NCBI GenBank assembly: GCA_900540375.1
Contig: UQFS01000026.1
Location: forward strand, 1 to 52,661
DNA length: 52,661 bases
From: an uncultured Prevotella sp.
GTDB taxonomy: Bacteria > Bacteroidota > Bacteroidia > Bacteroidales > Bacteroidaceae
Reading direction: 5' to 3'
The notes beneath the pieces are model-generated. The model did no database searches. It was not told where the DNA came from and was given only the letters and a program-made list of their open reading frames with translations. Positions 33,665 through 42,315 of this stretch are shown here, piece after piece (the first letter of the stretch is position 1; the number at the start of each line of letters is the position of its first letter). Made by a program: the position numbers and the translations under genes.

Positions 33665-33784
33665 CTTTTGCTTAATGAATGCTCTACGCTGTCTTTGACT
33701 GTAACACGATTATAACAGATATGAAGAGTATGATAATAGTTTCTACACGCCAGAATCTATCTCCCGGATGAGTCAAGCTGACGT

Positions 33785-34198
33785 CTATTGCCTGTTTTGC
33801 TTTTGCCGCGCATGAATGATCCTGACCGTACCACAAAGTGCATCATAGTGTACCAGCAGGGAATCGCGCTTGACACGCAACTGGTTACGGCGAAGCAGAC
33901 TACGCTCGCTATTCATCTGCTGGATGGTAGCCTGCAAGGCAGAGTCGGTGCGTCCGACGTCCTGTTGGGTCATCTTCAGACTTGCGTCTTGCCAGATGAC
34001 CAATGCCCGCTGACGGCTCTTGATAGCCCGCGGATGCCGGGCACGCAGTTGGGTGATGGCGTTGAGCGCAGCCTGATACTGACCATCATGGTAGAGCATT
34101 TCTATCTTTTTCATCAACGGTGCCGCCTTCTCGTCCTCGGTAGGCTGACAAGCGAAACAGCTCACCAATACAATGATTGCTAAGATATATTTCTTCAT
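33785..34198 (-). CDS. Small helical lipoprotein
   Basis: A 137-residue lipoprotein. The start MKKYILAIIVL at 34198 is preferred over six upstream codons because it begins a normal lipoprotein signal. The lipobox is SCFAC (Cys about residue 17). The mature part is helical and Arg/Gln-rich (YQAALNAITQLRARHPRAIK), resembling a TPR-like helix pair followed by a coiled-coil (about 75-120). I know of no function. It follows the alpha/beta hydrolase gene by about 30 bp and is probably cotranscribed with it. Confidence 0.7.
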   Translation of the reverse strand: MKKYILAIIVLVSCFACQPTEDEKAAPLMKKIEMLYHDGQYQAALNAITQLRARHPRAIKSRQRALVIWQDASLKMTQQDVGRTDSALQATIQQMNSERSLLRRNQLRVKRDSLLVHYDALCGTVRIIHARQKQNRQ

Positions 34199-34229
34199 AG
34201 GAATAAAGGATTTCATATAAGATAATGAG

Positions 34230-35204
34230 TTATGGTTCTACATAGCGTTCCACAAACTGCTTCACCACGTGACGATAGGCTTGTGGATGATCATGGAGAC
34301 TGCGGGCATGGGCGGAACCCTGGCCAAGCCACTTCTCCTTAGGTTGGGGCTTTGCCTTGTAGAGCGGTTCTACCATCCACGTCGGTACAAAATCGTCCTT
34401 CGTACCATGGATAAACAGCATCGGCTTGTGGCAGCGCGCCACCATCCTCAACGGCGATGCCTCGCCAAACGACCAGCCATAGTGCAGACGGCAGAGGGCG
34501 GAGGCCGTATAGAGAAGCGGGAAAGACGGCAAACCGAACTGATCGCCCAGCTCACTGCCGAACTCGTCCCACGCACTGGTATAACCGCAATCTTCGACAA
34601 AGGCTCTCACGAATGCCGGTGTCTGCTCACCCGAGACGCACATCGTCGTCGCCGCACCCATGGAGATGCCATGCACTACCATGCGCGACTGTCGGTTGCT
34701 CAAACCAAAGCAGTGGTTGGCGATGCTTATCCACCGGAGCACATCCAAGCGATCCAACCATCCCATCTGCTGATGATCGCCTGCACTACGGCCATTGCCA
34801 TAGAGCTCCGGTAAGAGGACATTGTAGTTCATCTCTTGATAGACCTTTGCCCAAGGCAGCATATAGACGGCACAATCGGTATAGCCATGAACAACCACAG
34901 CCACCTTGTTGCTCCGGCGTGGCGCAAAGAGATAGACACCATGCAGACTGTCGCCACGGGCATTGACGATAGCGGTATCGTGAAGGCAGTGGTTGGTCCG
35001 CAGGCTGTCGATCCACGGACGCAACGACGGATAGTTGCGCTGCACCCGCTTCCAGATATAAGCTTCGTGCCGTCCTTTGTTGAAAGAGGGACGAAGCGCA
35101 TAGTCGAGCATGTACCAGCTCGCGCCTCCCACCACGACTGTCAGCAAGACGAGGACACCAAAGACTATCCAAAGTACGAGATGCCGCTTTCGACGATTCT
35201 GCAT
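34230..35204 (-). CDS. Alpha/beta hydrolase, membrane-anchored
   Basis: A 324-residue serine hydrolase of the YqkD-like group with one N-terminal membrane helix (about residues 9-28). The core has VAVVVHGYTDCA (oxyanion loop), nucleophile Ser181 in VVHGISMGAATT, the acid Asp in IHGTKDDFVP (about residue 267) and His in GSAHARS (about residue 300). All three catalytic residues are present. The family includes esterases and peptidases, and the substrate is unknown. It is first in a two-gene unit with the lipoprotein and lies about 30 bp upstream of it. Confidence 0.85.
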   Translation of the reverse strand: MQNRRKRHLVLWIVFGVLVLLTVVVGGASWYMLDYALRPSFNKGRHEAYIWKRVQRNYPSLRPWIDSLRTNHCLHDTAIVNARGDSLHGVYLFAPRRSNKVAVVVHGYTDCAVYMLPWAKVYQEMNYNVLLPELYGNGRSAGDHQQMGWLDRLDVLRWISIANHCFGLSNRQSRMVVHGISMGAATTMCVSGEQTPAFVRAFVEDCGYTSAWDEFGSELGDQFGLPSFPLLYTASALCRLHYGWSFGEASPLRMVARCHKPMLFIHGTKDDFVPTWMVEPLYKAKPQPKEKWLGQGSAHARSLHDHPQAYRHVVKQFVERYVEP

Positions 35205-35242
35205 AAGTTGAACCTTGATATGAATATTAGGACCTTGATATG

Positions 35243-35275
35243 AAAAAGAGGCTACAACTCGTCATTGCAGCCTCT
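35243..35275 (-). terminator. Terminator after murF-alr
   Basis: An 11-bp stem with one G-T pair (AGAGGCTGCAA / TTGTAGCCTCT on the minus strand) is followed by T5, 67 bp after the murF-alr stop. Confidence 0.75.
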
Positions 35276-35341
35276 ATGTTGTTATAGCAAGAGACGGCAG
35301 AGTTTCTGTCGGCGTCTGCTTCTCTCTTTCTTTTTCCGGGA

Positions 35342-37822
35342 CTAATCGTCCTGATAATATACGCGCTTGACGCGGTTACTGATGCCGGTGAGCACCTCGT
35401 ATGGGATGGTGTCAAGGGCATCGCTGAGCACGGTCACGGGCAGATAGTCGCCGAAGATCTCCACCGAGTCACCTTCCTTGCAGTCGATGCCTGTGACATC
35501 GATCATGGCTACGTCCATGCAGATGTTGCCGACATACTCTGCTTTCTTGCCGTTGACAAGACAGTAGCAGTGTCGGTTGCCGAGATGACGGTTCAGTCCG
35601 TCGGCATAGCCGATAGGTATAGCGGCAATGACACTGTCATGATCGATCTTACCCTTACGGCTGTAGCCCACGGTGTCGCCGGCCGGCACGTTGCGCAGTT
35701 GCAGAATCGTCGTCTTCAGCGTCGACACGTTGTTGATGATCTGATTGTTGCGGCTGTTGATGCCATAGAGTCCGAGACCCAGGCGGCACATATCCAACTG
35801 GCGCTCGGGGAAGTGCTCGATGCCGGCGGAGTTGTCGATATGGCGGAGAATCTTATGGTCAAAGGCAGCCTGCAGTTTCTTGCTGCCCTCGTCGAAGAGC
35901 TGGAACTGACGGGCTGAGAAGTCGTCAAACGAGTTGTCGTCAGAGCCCACGAAGTGCGAGAAGACCGAGCGCGGGATGATAGCGTTCTGATGTTTCAGTC
36001 TGTCAATGAGCTCGTCCATATCCTTCTCCGGGTCGAAGCCGAGGCGGTGCATACCAGTGTCAAGCTTGATATGTACGGGATAGCCTGTGATACCCTCTTT
36101 CTCTGCGGCTTTGACCAATGCGTCAAGCAGGCGGAAAGAGTAGACTTCCGGCTCCAGGTCGTAGTCGAACATGGTCTTGAAGGCACTCATCTCGGGGTTC
36201 ATGATCATGATGTTGCTGGTGATGCCATTGCCGCGGAGCATGGCACCTTCGTCAGCGACAGCCACGGCGAGGTAGTCGACACGATGATCCTGGAGCGTCT
36301 TGGCGACCTCCACACTACCGGCACCGTAGGCATCGGCCTTGATCATGCACACAAGCTTGGTCTCGGGTTTCATGAACGAACGGTAGTAGTTGAGGTTCTT
36401 CACCACAGCACCAAGGTTCACCTCCAGCACGGTCTCATGCACTTTCTGCACAAGCAGCTCCGTGATCTGGTCGAAGCCGAAGCTACGGGCTCCCTTGAGC
36501 AGGATGACCTCGTCGCGCAGACTCTTGAACACTTCGCTATGGATGAAGGCACCGACACTCTCGAAGAAGAACTTCTCCGCGATTTGTATCTCGTCGGCAT
36601 ACTCACTGATGACCTTACCGATACCGATGAACTTCACCACGCCACGCTTACGGGCCAGGTCACTGACCTCGTGATAGAGTTCAGCTGGTTCCTCACCGCT
36701 TTGGAAGATATCGCTGAGGACAAGCGTACGGCGGCGGCCTTTGTGGTCGGGACGGCGGTTCATGAAGTCAAGCGCAATGTCGAGCGAATTGATATCTGAG
36801 TTGTACGAGTCGTTGATCAGCGTACAGCCGTGACGGCCTTCCTTCACCTCCAAACGCATGGCGATCGGCTCCAACTGCTCCATACGCTCGGCAAGCTGCT
36901 CGGCAGAAACACCGACATGCAGCGCCACAGCGGCACAGATGATGGAGTTCGTGATCGACGCGTCGTCGATGAACGGAATCGTATAGCGGCTTTCCTTACC
37001 ACCTTTATATATATAGTGAATCGTGGAAGATGCTTCTTTCTTCTCGATCTTCTTGACATACATCGGAGCCTTGCTGTCCTTCAGCGACCAGCACAAGCGC
37101 TCGCCCTGGTAGTTGAACTCGCCAGCCACCTTATTGATAATAGCATCATCCTCGTTGTACACGACGGTCTGTGCATCATGGAAAAGGATGAGTTTCTCGC
37201 GGCACTTCTCCTCCATCGACGGGAAGTTCTCCTGATGAGCATCACCAAGATTGGTCAGTACGGCAATCGTCGGCTGGATGATGTCGCGCAGCGCCAGCAT
37301 TTCATCGGGCTGACTGATGCCAGCTTCGAAGATACCCACCTGAGTGTTGTCGTCCATAAGCCACACCGAGAGGGGCACACCGATCTGAGAGTTATAGCTG
37401 CGTGGACTGCGTGTGACATAGAGTTGGGGTGAGAGCAGCTGATAGAGCCATTCCTTGACCATGGTCTTGCCGTTGCTGCCCGTGATGCCGATGATGGGGA
37501 TGTTGAACTCGTCGCGATGGCGCTCAGCGAGTCGCTGCAAAGCCTCGAGCGTGTTGACAACTTTCAGGAAGTTAGCATCGGGATAGTCGACAGCATAACC
37601 GGCAGGAACGTCGGTAACCACAAAGTTGCGGACACCGCGGCGGTAGAGTTCAGGGATGAAGTTATGTCCATCATTACGTGTTGACTTAAGGGCGAAGAAC
37701 AAGGTCTCCTCGGGAAAACAAAGCGAACGGCTGTCCGTCAGGAGAAAGCCGACGTTGGCATCCGCACTACCATAGCGGCGCGCACCGATGAGTGTGGTTA
37801 CTTTTTCAATAGTATAAGTCAT
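35342..37822 (-). CDS. murF-alr: Bifunctional MurF ligase / alanine racemase
   Basis: An 826-residue fusion. Residues 1-450 are MurF, which joins D-Ala-D-Ala to UDP-MurNAc-tripeptide: ATP loop GITGSNGKTMVKEW (112-125), IFEAGISQPDEM, and INDSYNSDINS. Residues about 455-826 are a PLP alanine racemase that makes D-Ala: VCMIKADAYGAG (PLP Lys), HIKLDTGMHRLGF, and VGNICMDVAMIDV (region of the second-base Tyr/Met loop). Racemase, which makes the D-Ala precursor, and the ligase that uses the dipeptide are thus one protein. The fusion is known in Bacteroidetes. A consensus promoter inside a hairpin repeat precedes it. Confidence 0.95.
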   Translation of the reverse strand: MTYTIEKVTTLIGARRYGSADANVGFLLTDSRSLCFPEETLFFALKSTRNDGHNFIPELYRRGVRNFVVTDVPAGYAVDYPDANFLKVVNTLEALQRLAERHRDEFNIPIIGITGSNGKTMVKEWLYQLLSPQLYVTRSPRSYNSQIGVPLSVWLMDDNTQVGIFEAGISQPDEMLALRDIIQPTIAVLTNLGDAHQENFPSMEEKCREKLILFHDAQTVVYNEDDAIINKVAGEFNYQGERLCWSLKDSKAPMYVKKIEKKEASSTIHYIYKGGKESRYTIPFIDDASITNSIICAAVALHVGVSAEQLAERMEQLEPIAMRLEVKEGRHGCTLINDSYNSDINSLDIALDFMNRRPDHKGRRRTLVLSDIFQSGEEPAELYHEVSDLARKRGVVKFIGIGKVISEYADEIQIAEKFFFESVGAFIHSEVFKSLRDEVILLKGARSFGFDQITELLVQKVHETVLEVNLGAVVKNLNYYRSFMKPETKLVCMIKADAYGAGSVEVAKTLQDHRVDYLAVAVADEGAMLRGNGITSNIMIMNPEMSAFKTMFDYDLEPEVYSFRLLDALVKAAEKEGITGYPVHIKLDTGMHRLGFDPEKDMDELIDRLKHQNAIIPRSVFSHFVGSDDNSFDDFSARQFQLFDEGSKKLQAAFDHKILRHIDNSAGIEHFPERQLDMCRLGLGLYGINSRNNQIINNVSTLKTTILQLRNVPAGDTVGYSRKGKIDHDSVIAAIPIGYADGLNRHLGNRHCYCLVNGKKAEYVGNICMDVAMIDVTGIDCKEGDSVEIFGDYLPVTVLSDALDTIPYEVLTGISNRVKRVYYQDD

Positions 37823-37843
37823 TGCAATTGCTTTTATCTACTG

Positions 37844-37874
37844 CAAAGATAGTGCAAACGAGCGAAATGGCAAA
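37844..37874 (-). promoter_or_regulatory. Consensus promoter of murF-alr
   Basis: On the minus strand TTTG (complement of 37871-37874), a 19-bp spacer and TATCTTTG (37851-37844) give the same boxes and spacing as the pseudokinase promoter at 27369-27399. Confidence 0.75.
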
Positions 37875-37945
37875 GAAAAATGTATTTTTTCTTTGCCATT
37901 TCCGAGTGCAGCCTATCTTATTCAAAGATAGTGCAAACGAGTCAG
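37844..37945 (-). repeat. Hairpin promoter repeat, copy B
   Basis: The inverted counterpart of 27291-27400: CTCGTTTGCACTATCTTTG, then AATAAGATAGGCTGCACTCGG, an 18-bp nearly perfect inner stem (GAAATGGCAAAGAAAAAA / TTTTTTCTTTGCCATTTC), and CGCTCGTTTGCACTATCTTTG. The element also reaches the 3' end of the HTCS gene (stop at 37942). Confidence 0.7.
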
Positions 37946-40900
37946 TTCTGCCGCATCATAGCCTGTGTGACAAAAGTTTTTGGCGACACGCCAAATTTCT
38001 TCTTAAAGCAATAAGTCATATACTTATTGGTACTAAACCCAGTACGTTCAGCTACTTCTGCCATTTTCATCCGAGGATGCGCACTTATCAACTTCTTTGC
38101 CTCCTCAAGCCGAATATTGGTGATAAACTCCACAATGTTATGTCCTGTAAGCATTCTGAGCTTATTGTATAAAGTCGAGGAGCTGACCATCATATCCTCT
38201 GCAAACCGATCCCTACTATAATCCAAGTCATCGATATGCTCTCTGATACAAGACTCAGCTTTCCTGACGAACATCTCATCAGGGTCACTCAGGCACCCTT
38301 TCTTTTCTTCTTGAACAGAAATCAGCTGCTGCCGCATATCCCATTCCTTCTTTGCGCGTTTCCTGTTAGTCAACACACTATCGATATGTACCTCCAGACT
38401 TTCAAGGCGGAAAGGCTTCATGATATAGTCATCTGCTCCTAACAGGAATCCTTCATCCTTATCATCCTCACCGGTCTTGGCGGTGAGCAGGATCACAGGC
38501 AGCAACTGATAGTCCTTGCTGTCCTTGATCAGTTTGGTCAGCATCAAACCGTCCATAACTGGCATCATGATGTCGCTGACCACGAGATCAAGGCGCTCTT
38601 TCTGTATCACATTCCAGGCCTGTTGACCATTACGTGCTGTAAGAACATCATATTGGTTATGCAGCAACTCTGCCATAAGAGTAAGTAGCTCTTGATTGTC
38701 TTCCACGATGAGAATGCGATAAGGATCCTTCGGACGCTTGGGCTTCATCGGAGCCATTGTTTTCAAGGACTCAACCTGAGCCTTGTCTACCGGTACGGAA
38801 ATTTTACTTGCTTTCAACGCTACTTTCTCATCCTCCGCATATTCAGACCCGTTCAACGGTATTCTTATGGTGAAAATGGTGCCACGTCCTTGCACGCTGT
38901 CACATTTCATAGAACCATGGTGCAGGACAACCAGATCATGAGTGAGCGAAAGCCCGATACCCGTTCCCAAGGTGTTGGCCTGTCGATAGTCCCCATCAAG
39001 GAACCGCTTGTAGAGATTCTTATACTTCGACGGGGAGATACCCATCCCCTCATCCGCAACGATGAGCACAGCCTGTTCCTTATCCGAATTCAACTTCACC
39101 CTTACCACTCCTTCCTCCTTATTATATTTAAAAGCATTGGATAATAAATTATAGAGAATCTTTTCTACTTTGTCAGTATCCAGCCAACCGATCAGCGGCT
39201 TATCGGGTAAGTCGAGAACCAAACGATTATGATGCATGACACACAACGGCTCGAGATCATGACACACATTATTTATATATGGCACCCAATCCTGTTTGCT
39301 CACCAACAGTTTGAGTTGTCCCACCTGAGACTTTCTTACCTCCAATATTTGTCGGAGCATACGTGTGATGGAATAGATATGATGGGTAAGCATGCCATAG
39401 TCATCGGTGAGCTGAGGCACTTTACGCTTCATCCGTTCTACAGTAGCAGACATCACGGTCAGAGGAGTCAACAACTCATGGGTGATATTGGTAAACACCA
39501 CGCCCATCTGCAAGCGATTGCGAATCTTCAAATGTTCACGATACCAATAGCTTCCAATCCAAAGTCCGCTTGCAAGCAACAGCAGGTAGAATATCAATGC
39601 CGGTGTGGAAGCATACCAATGAGGCAATTGCCGAATGACGATGTCGTGAGGCAAAGGATAGATATTGCCATGAGAATCAGAAGCACGCAGGTGCAAGGTA
39701 TAAGTACCCGGACTTAAATTTTCGAAACTGATGCGATGATGACCGTTATTGAGAACTCTCCACCTTGTATCCTGTCCCTCTAACATGTAGGCATACTGGG
39801 TTTGAGCCTCATTATTAAAAGATAACAAAGCCACGACAAAATCGAGTTTGTTCTTTCCAGCCGGAATAGTAACCCGCCTGGTAAACCTTGCGGAAGACTT
39901 GGAAATCTCCACTCGTTGAGCACTGTCCATATCGGCAAGCGACTGCTCGTTGAGGATGATGTCGGAAACGATCATCTGTGTATGTGGCTTTCTGCGGCGC
40001 ACGACAAAATGATCAGGACTAAAGCAGAAGTAGCCATTACGACAAGCCAGGAAAAATTCTTCTCCAAAGCTGCATGATGCTGTAGGATAGAAAAGGAGTC
40101 GTGGGAGGCCGTCCTCCTCTCCAAAAATCCGGAACGCTTGTTTTTTCTCCGCTGATATACAAATCAGAGCGTTATCTGTCGAAAGCCACAACGCCCCCTG
40201 CCGATCTTCTTGTATGGTGAAGATGCGGTCACCGGGAATATGGTATGTCGCATTCATGGAGTCAAAGCGATCCTTAGAGGAATTATAAAGAAAGAGACCG
40301 CCGCTATTGGAAATCGCCCATAGCCGATGACGCGAGTCCTCATAGCAGGCCGTCACGTCATTTACGGCAAGGTTACCCTTGTATTTACAATATTGATGAA
40401 AGCGAAGCGAGGAAAGATGAAAGGCATCACCCGTGATTCTGATGATACCCTCATTGTCCGATGATACCCACACTGTACCGCGGTGATCTTCGATGATCTG
40501 CTGGGGACAGCAGTTGGTAATATTCCTTCCTTGCTCCATCATTTTGAGCGCCACACATCGGTTATCCGGATAAAATAGTGAGACGCCGCTACCCTGCCCT
40601 ATCCACATGATGCGAGAGCGGGAGGACATCAACGTCTGTATATAGTTGTTAATGACCCCAGGATACTGATCGTTCCTGATAAGGTCGACTGTCTGTCCTG
40701 GCATATAATGTCCTATGCCATAGCCATTATTGGCAAACCAAATTTCTCCATTGTAGCGCTGGACAATCGAAGTGATACTGGTCATCATAAAATCATCGGG
40801 CAGTGAAGCAAAACCCGGAATCGAGCGATTATATATAGTAACACCGGTAAGGCGGTCGTGACAAGCTATACCATAAGGTTTCATCGTCATCCATATATGT

Positions 40901-42057
40901 CTGCCGTCATTGGTAAAGATGCTGCAAACCGAGTTGACAGGCGATCTGTAGCCTGTAGACATCAGATTAAAACCATGAAACGGACTGGGCACTGTGCTCA
41001 AATGAACGACGCCATCATAGAGCGTTTCTATCCAAATATTACCTTGCCCGTCGGTCATCAAATCATTGCACAAGGGTAAAGCATGGACATTGTCAAGAAG
41101 ATAACTATCATAGAACTTCATCTTGGAAAAGTCGTCATCTATGCCAAGAATAAAGATGCCTTCGCGGGTACAAGACCATACAGTCTTTGTTACTGGGTCT
41201 TCTATAATTTTATAGAAGGTGTCAAAACTTCCCTTGCCTCTATAAAAGGAATGTAATATAGGATTTTGGCGATTGTCGGGATGATCCATCCTTTGCAAGC
41301 CCAGTCCCCATGAGCCGATCCACAACCGATGATGGCTGTCAAAGAACAACGAGTAAGCAGACTGCCGGCTGTTGACGCGAGGATAGGCATAGAAGGTCCG
41401 TGATGCCGGGTCAAAGCGAAAAATGCCATCTTCCCACGTGCCTATAAAGATTTCTCCCTTGGCATTCTCAGTAATAGCCTGAACAGAATAGGATTTCAGC
41501 ATACGGTGACACCTTCCTTGCAAATCAACGAGATAAGCATTCTGATCATTATATAACACAAAACGATCATGGTGAGCATCATAGCGCAGAAGACCTCCAC
41601 GATTACCCATCCAAACCTGCCCTACACGAGACGTATACAGAGTCGTGACGACCCTGTAGTCTCTCGGATAGGGTGGATAAGTGGCAAAGGACATGCGCCC
41701 TTCGTCCATCCTCACTACGCCATTGCGAGTGCCGATCCACAGATTGCGGTGACGATCCTCTGTAATGGACAATACCGTATTGTGAGGCAAGACACCGGGA
41801 TTGGCAGCTGTTGACTTAATCGTCCTCAGATCATAACCATCATAGGATTTCAGACCAGAGCTTGTGCCTATCCACAGCATCCCGAAATGATCAAAAAACA
41901 AACGGCGGTTTTCATCAGAAGGAGAAGTTCGGAAGGCATTGACTGTGCGATAGGGTAAAATGGAAGACTTGGATGCCCACGCATCTAAGCTTCCTACACA
42001 AATCAAACAAACAATCAACAATAATAGACTGCAATAAGATTGTTTTCCATGCTTCAT
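37942..42057 (-). CDS. Hybrid two-component system sensor/regulator (HTCS)
   Basis: A 1371-residue one-protein two-component system that senses glycan fragments in the periplasm and activates the neighbouring locus. Signal peptide 1-28. Two seven-bladed beta-propellers from Reg_prop repeats (about 40-690, e.g. IGTSSGLKSYDG, IGTRNGVVRMDEG). Y_Y_Y domain (about 700-780, YAYMLEGQDTRW). Membrane helix (about 785-810). HisKA with phospho-acceptor His in FTNITHELLTPL, HATPase (GTGIGLSLTHDLV), receiver (about 1115-1230, ILIVEDNQE, phospho-Asp in LVVSDIMMPVMDG), and C-terminal AraC-type HTH (about 1260-1371, AEVAERTGFSTNKYMTYCFK). It is divergent from susC across 258 bp. Confidence 0.93.
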   Translation of the reverse strand: MKHGKQSYCSLLLLIVCLICVGSLDAWASKSSILPYRTVNAFRTSPSDENRRLFFDHFGMLWIGTSSGLKSYDGYDLRTIKSTAANPGVLPHNTVLSITEDRHRNLWIGTRNGVVRMDEGRMSFATYPPYPRDYRVVTTLYTSRVGQVWMGNRGGLLRYDAHHDRFVLYNDQNAYLVDLQGRCHRMLKSYSVQAITENAKGEIFIGTWEDGIFRFDPASRTFYAYPRVNSRQSAYSLFFDSHHRLWIGSWGLGLQRMDHPDNRQNPILHSFYRGKGSFDTFYKIIEDPVTKTVWSCTREGIFILGIDDDFSKMKFYDSYLLDNVHALPLCNDLMTDGQGNIWIETLYDGVVHLSTVPSPFHGFNLMSTGYRSPVNSVCSIFTNDGRHIWMTMKPYGIACHDRLTGVTIYNRSIPGFASLPDDFMMTSITSIVQRYNGEIWFANNGYGIGHYMPGQTVDLIRNDQYPGVINNYIQTLMSSRSRIMWIGQGSGVSLFYPDNRCVALKMMEQGRNITNCCPQQIIEDHRGTVWVSSDNEGIIRITGDAFHLSSLRFHQYCKYKGNLAVNDVTACYEDSRHRLWAISNSGGLFLYNSSKDRFDSMNATYHIPGDRIFTIQEDRQGALWLSTDNALICISAEKKQAFRIFGEEDGLPRLLFYPTASCSFGEEFFLACRNGYFCFSPDHFVVRRRKPHTQMIVSDIILNEQSLADMDSAQRVEISKSSARFTRRVTIPAGKNKLDFVVALLSFNNEAQTQYAYMLEGQDTRWRVLNNGHHRISFENLSPGTYTLHLRASDSHGNIYPLPHDIVIRQLPHWYASTPALIFYLLLLASGLWIGSYWYREHLKIRNRLQMGVVFTNITHELLTPLTVMSATVERMKRKVPQLTDDYGMLTHHIYSITRMLRQILEVRKSQVGQLKLLVSKQDWVPYINNVCHDLEPLCVMHHNRLVLDLPDKPLIGWLDTDKVEKILYNLLSNAFKYNKEEGVVRVKLNSDKEQAVLIVADEGMGISPSKYKNLYKRFLDGDYRQANTLGTGIGLSLTHDLVVLHHGSMKCDSVQGRGTIFTIRIPLNGSEYAEDEKVALKASKISVPVDKAQVESLKTMAPMKPKRPKDPYRILIVEDNQELLTLMAELLHNQYDVLTARNGQQAWNVIQKERLDLVVSDIMMPVMDGLMLTKLIKDSKDYQLLPVILLTAKTGEDDKDEGFLLGADDYIMKPFRLESLEVHIDSVLTNRKRAKKEWDMRQQLISVQEEKKGCLSDPDEMFVRKAESCIREHIDDLDYSRDRFAEDMMVSSSTLYNKLRMLTGHNIVEFITNIRLEEAKKLISAHPRMKMAEVAERTGFSTNKYMTYCFKKKFGVSPKTFVTQAMMRQN

Positions 42058-42092
42058 GGCCTTTACACTTTTTTAGGTTAATCGAGATACTA

Positions 42093-42100
42093 CAAAAATA
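42093..42100 (-). promoter_or_regulatory. -7 box TATTTTTG of the HTCS gene
   Basis: The minus strand reads TATTTTTG, matching TAnnTTTG, 35 bp before the HTCS ATG. A TTTG lies upstream at only 16 bp spacing. Confidence 0.4.
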
Positions 42101-42216
42101 ATGAAAAACGATGAGACAAATAACAATAATCGGACTTTTTTGCCATTCCTTTCCCTTTTTCCCATAATTCTTCCCCAAAATAATAGATTTCGGAAGTTTT
42201 CCACGACCTTTATTCT

Positions 42217-42257
42217 TATTTTTGCCACTGTCGTCACAAGTTGTGCACAACTGTGAT
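42217..42257 (+). promoter_or_regulatory. susC promoter region with candidate operator palindrome
   Basis: TATTTTTG (42217-42224) fits a -7 box for susC. Just after it TCACAAGTTGTGCACAACTGTGA (42234-42256) has a perfect 12-bp core GTTGTGCACAAC flanked by near-symmetric TCACA/TGTGA arms. As the largest palindrome in the HTCS-susC divergence, it may be the binding site of the HTCS AraC domain or of another regulator. Confidence 0.4.
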
Positions 42258-42315
42258 GATCAGAACAAAAATAATATAACACAATATATTAACCAATCAC
42301 TTAAATAAAACCTAA

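Noticed and set aside
34269..35243. Several plus-strand frames opposite the alpha/beta hydrolase
   Set aside because: They are antisense shadows; the minus-strand hydrolase has all its catalytic motifs.
35342..37822. Possible assembly fusion of murF and alr
   Set aside because: MurF-alanine racemase fusions are established in Bacteroidetes, and both halves are complete and in frame.
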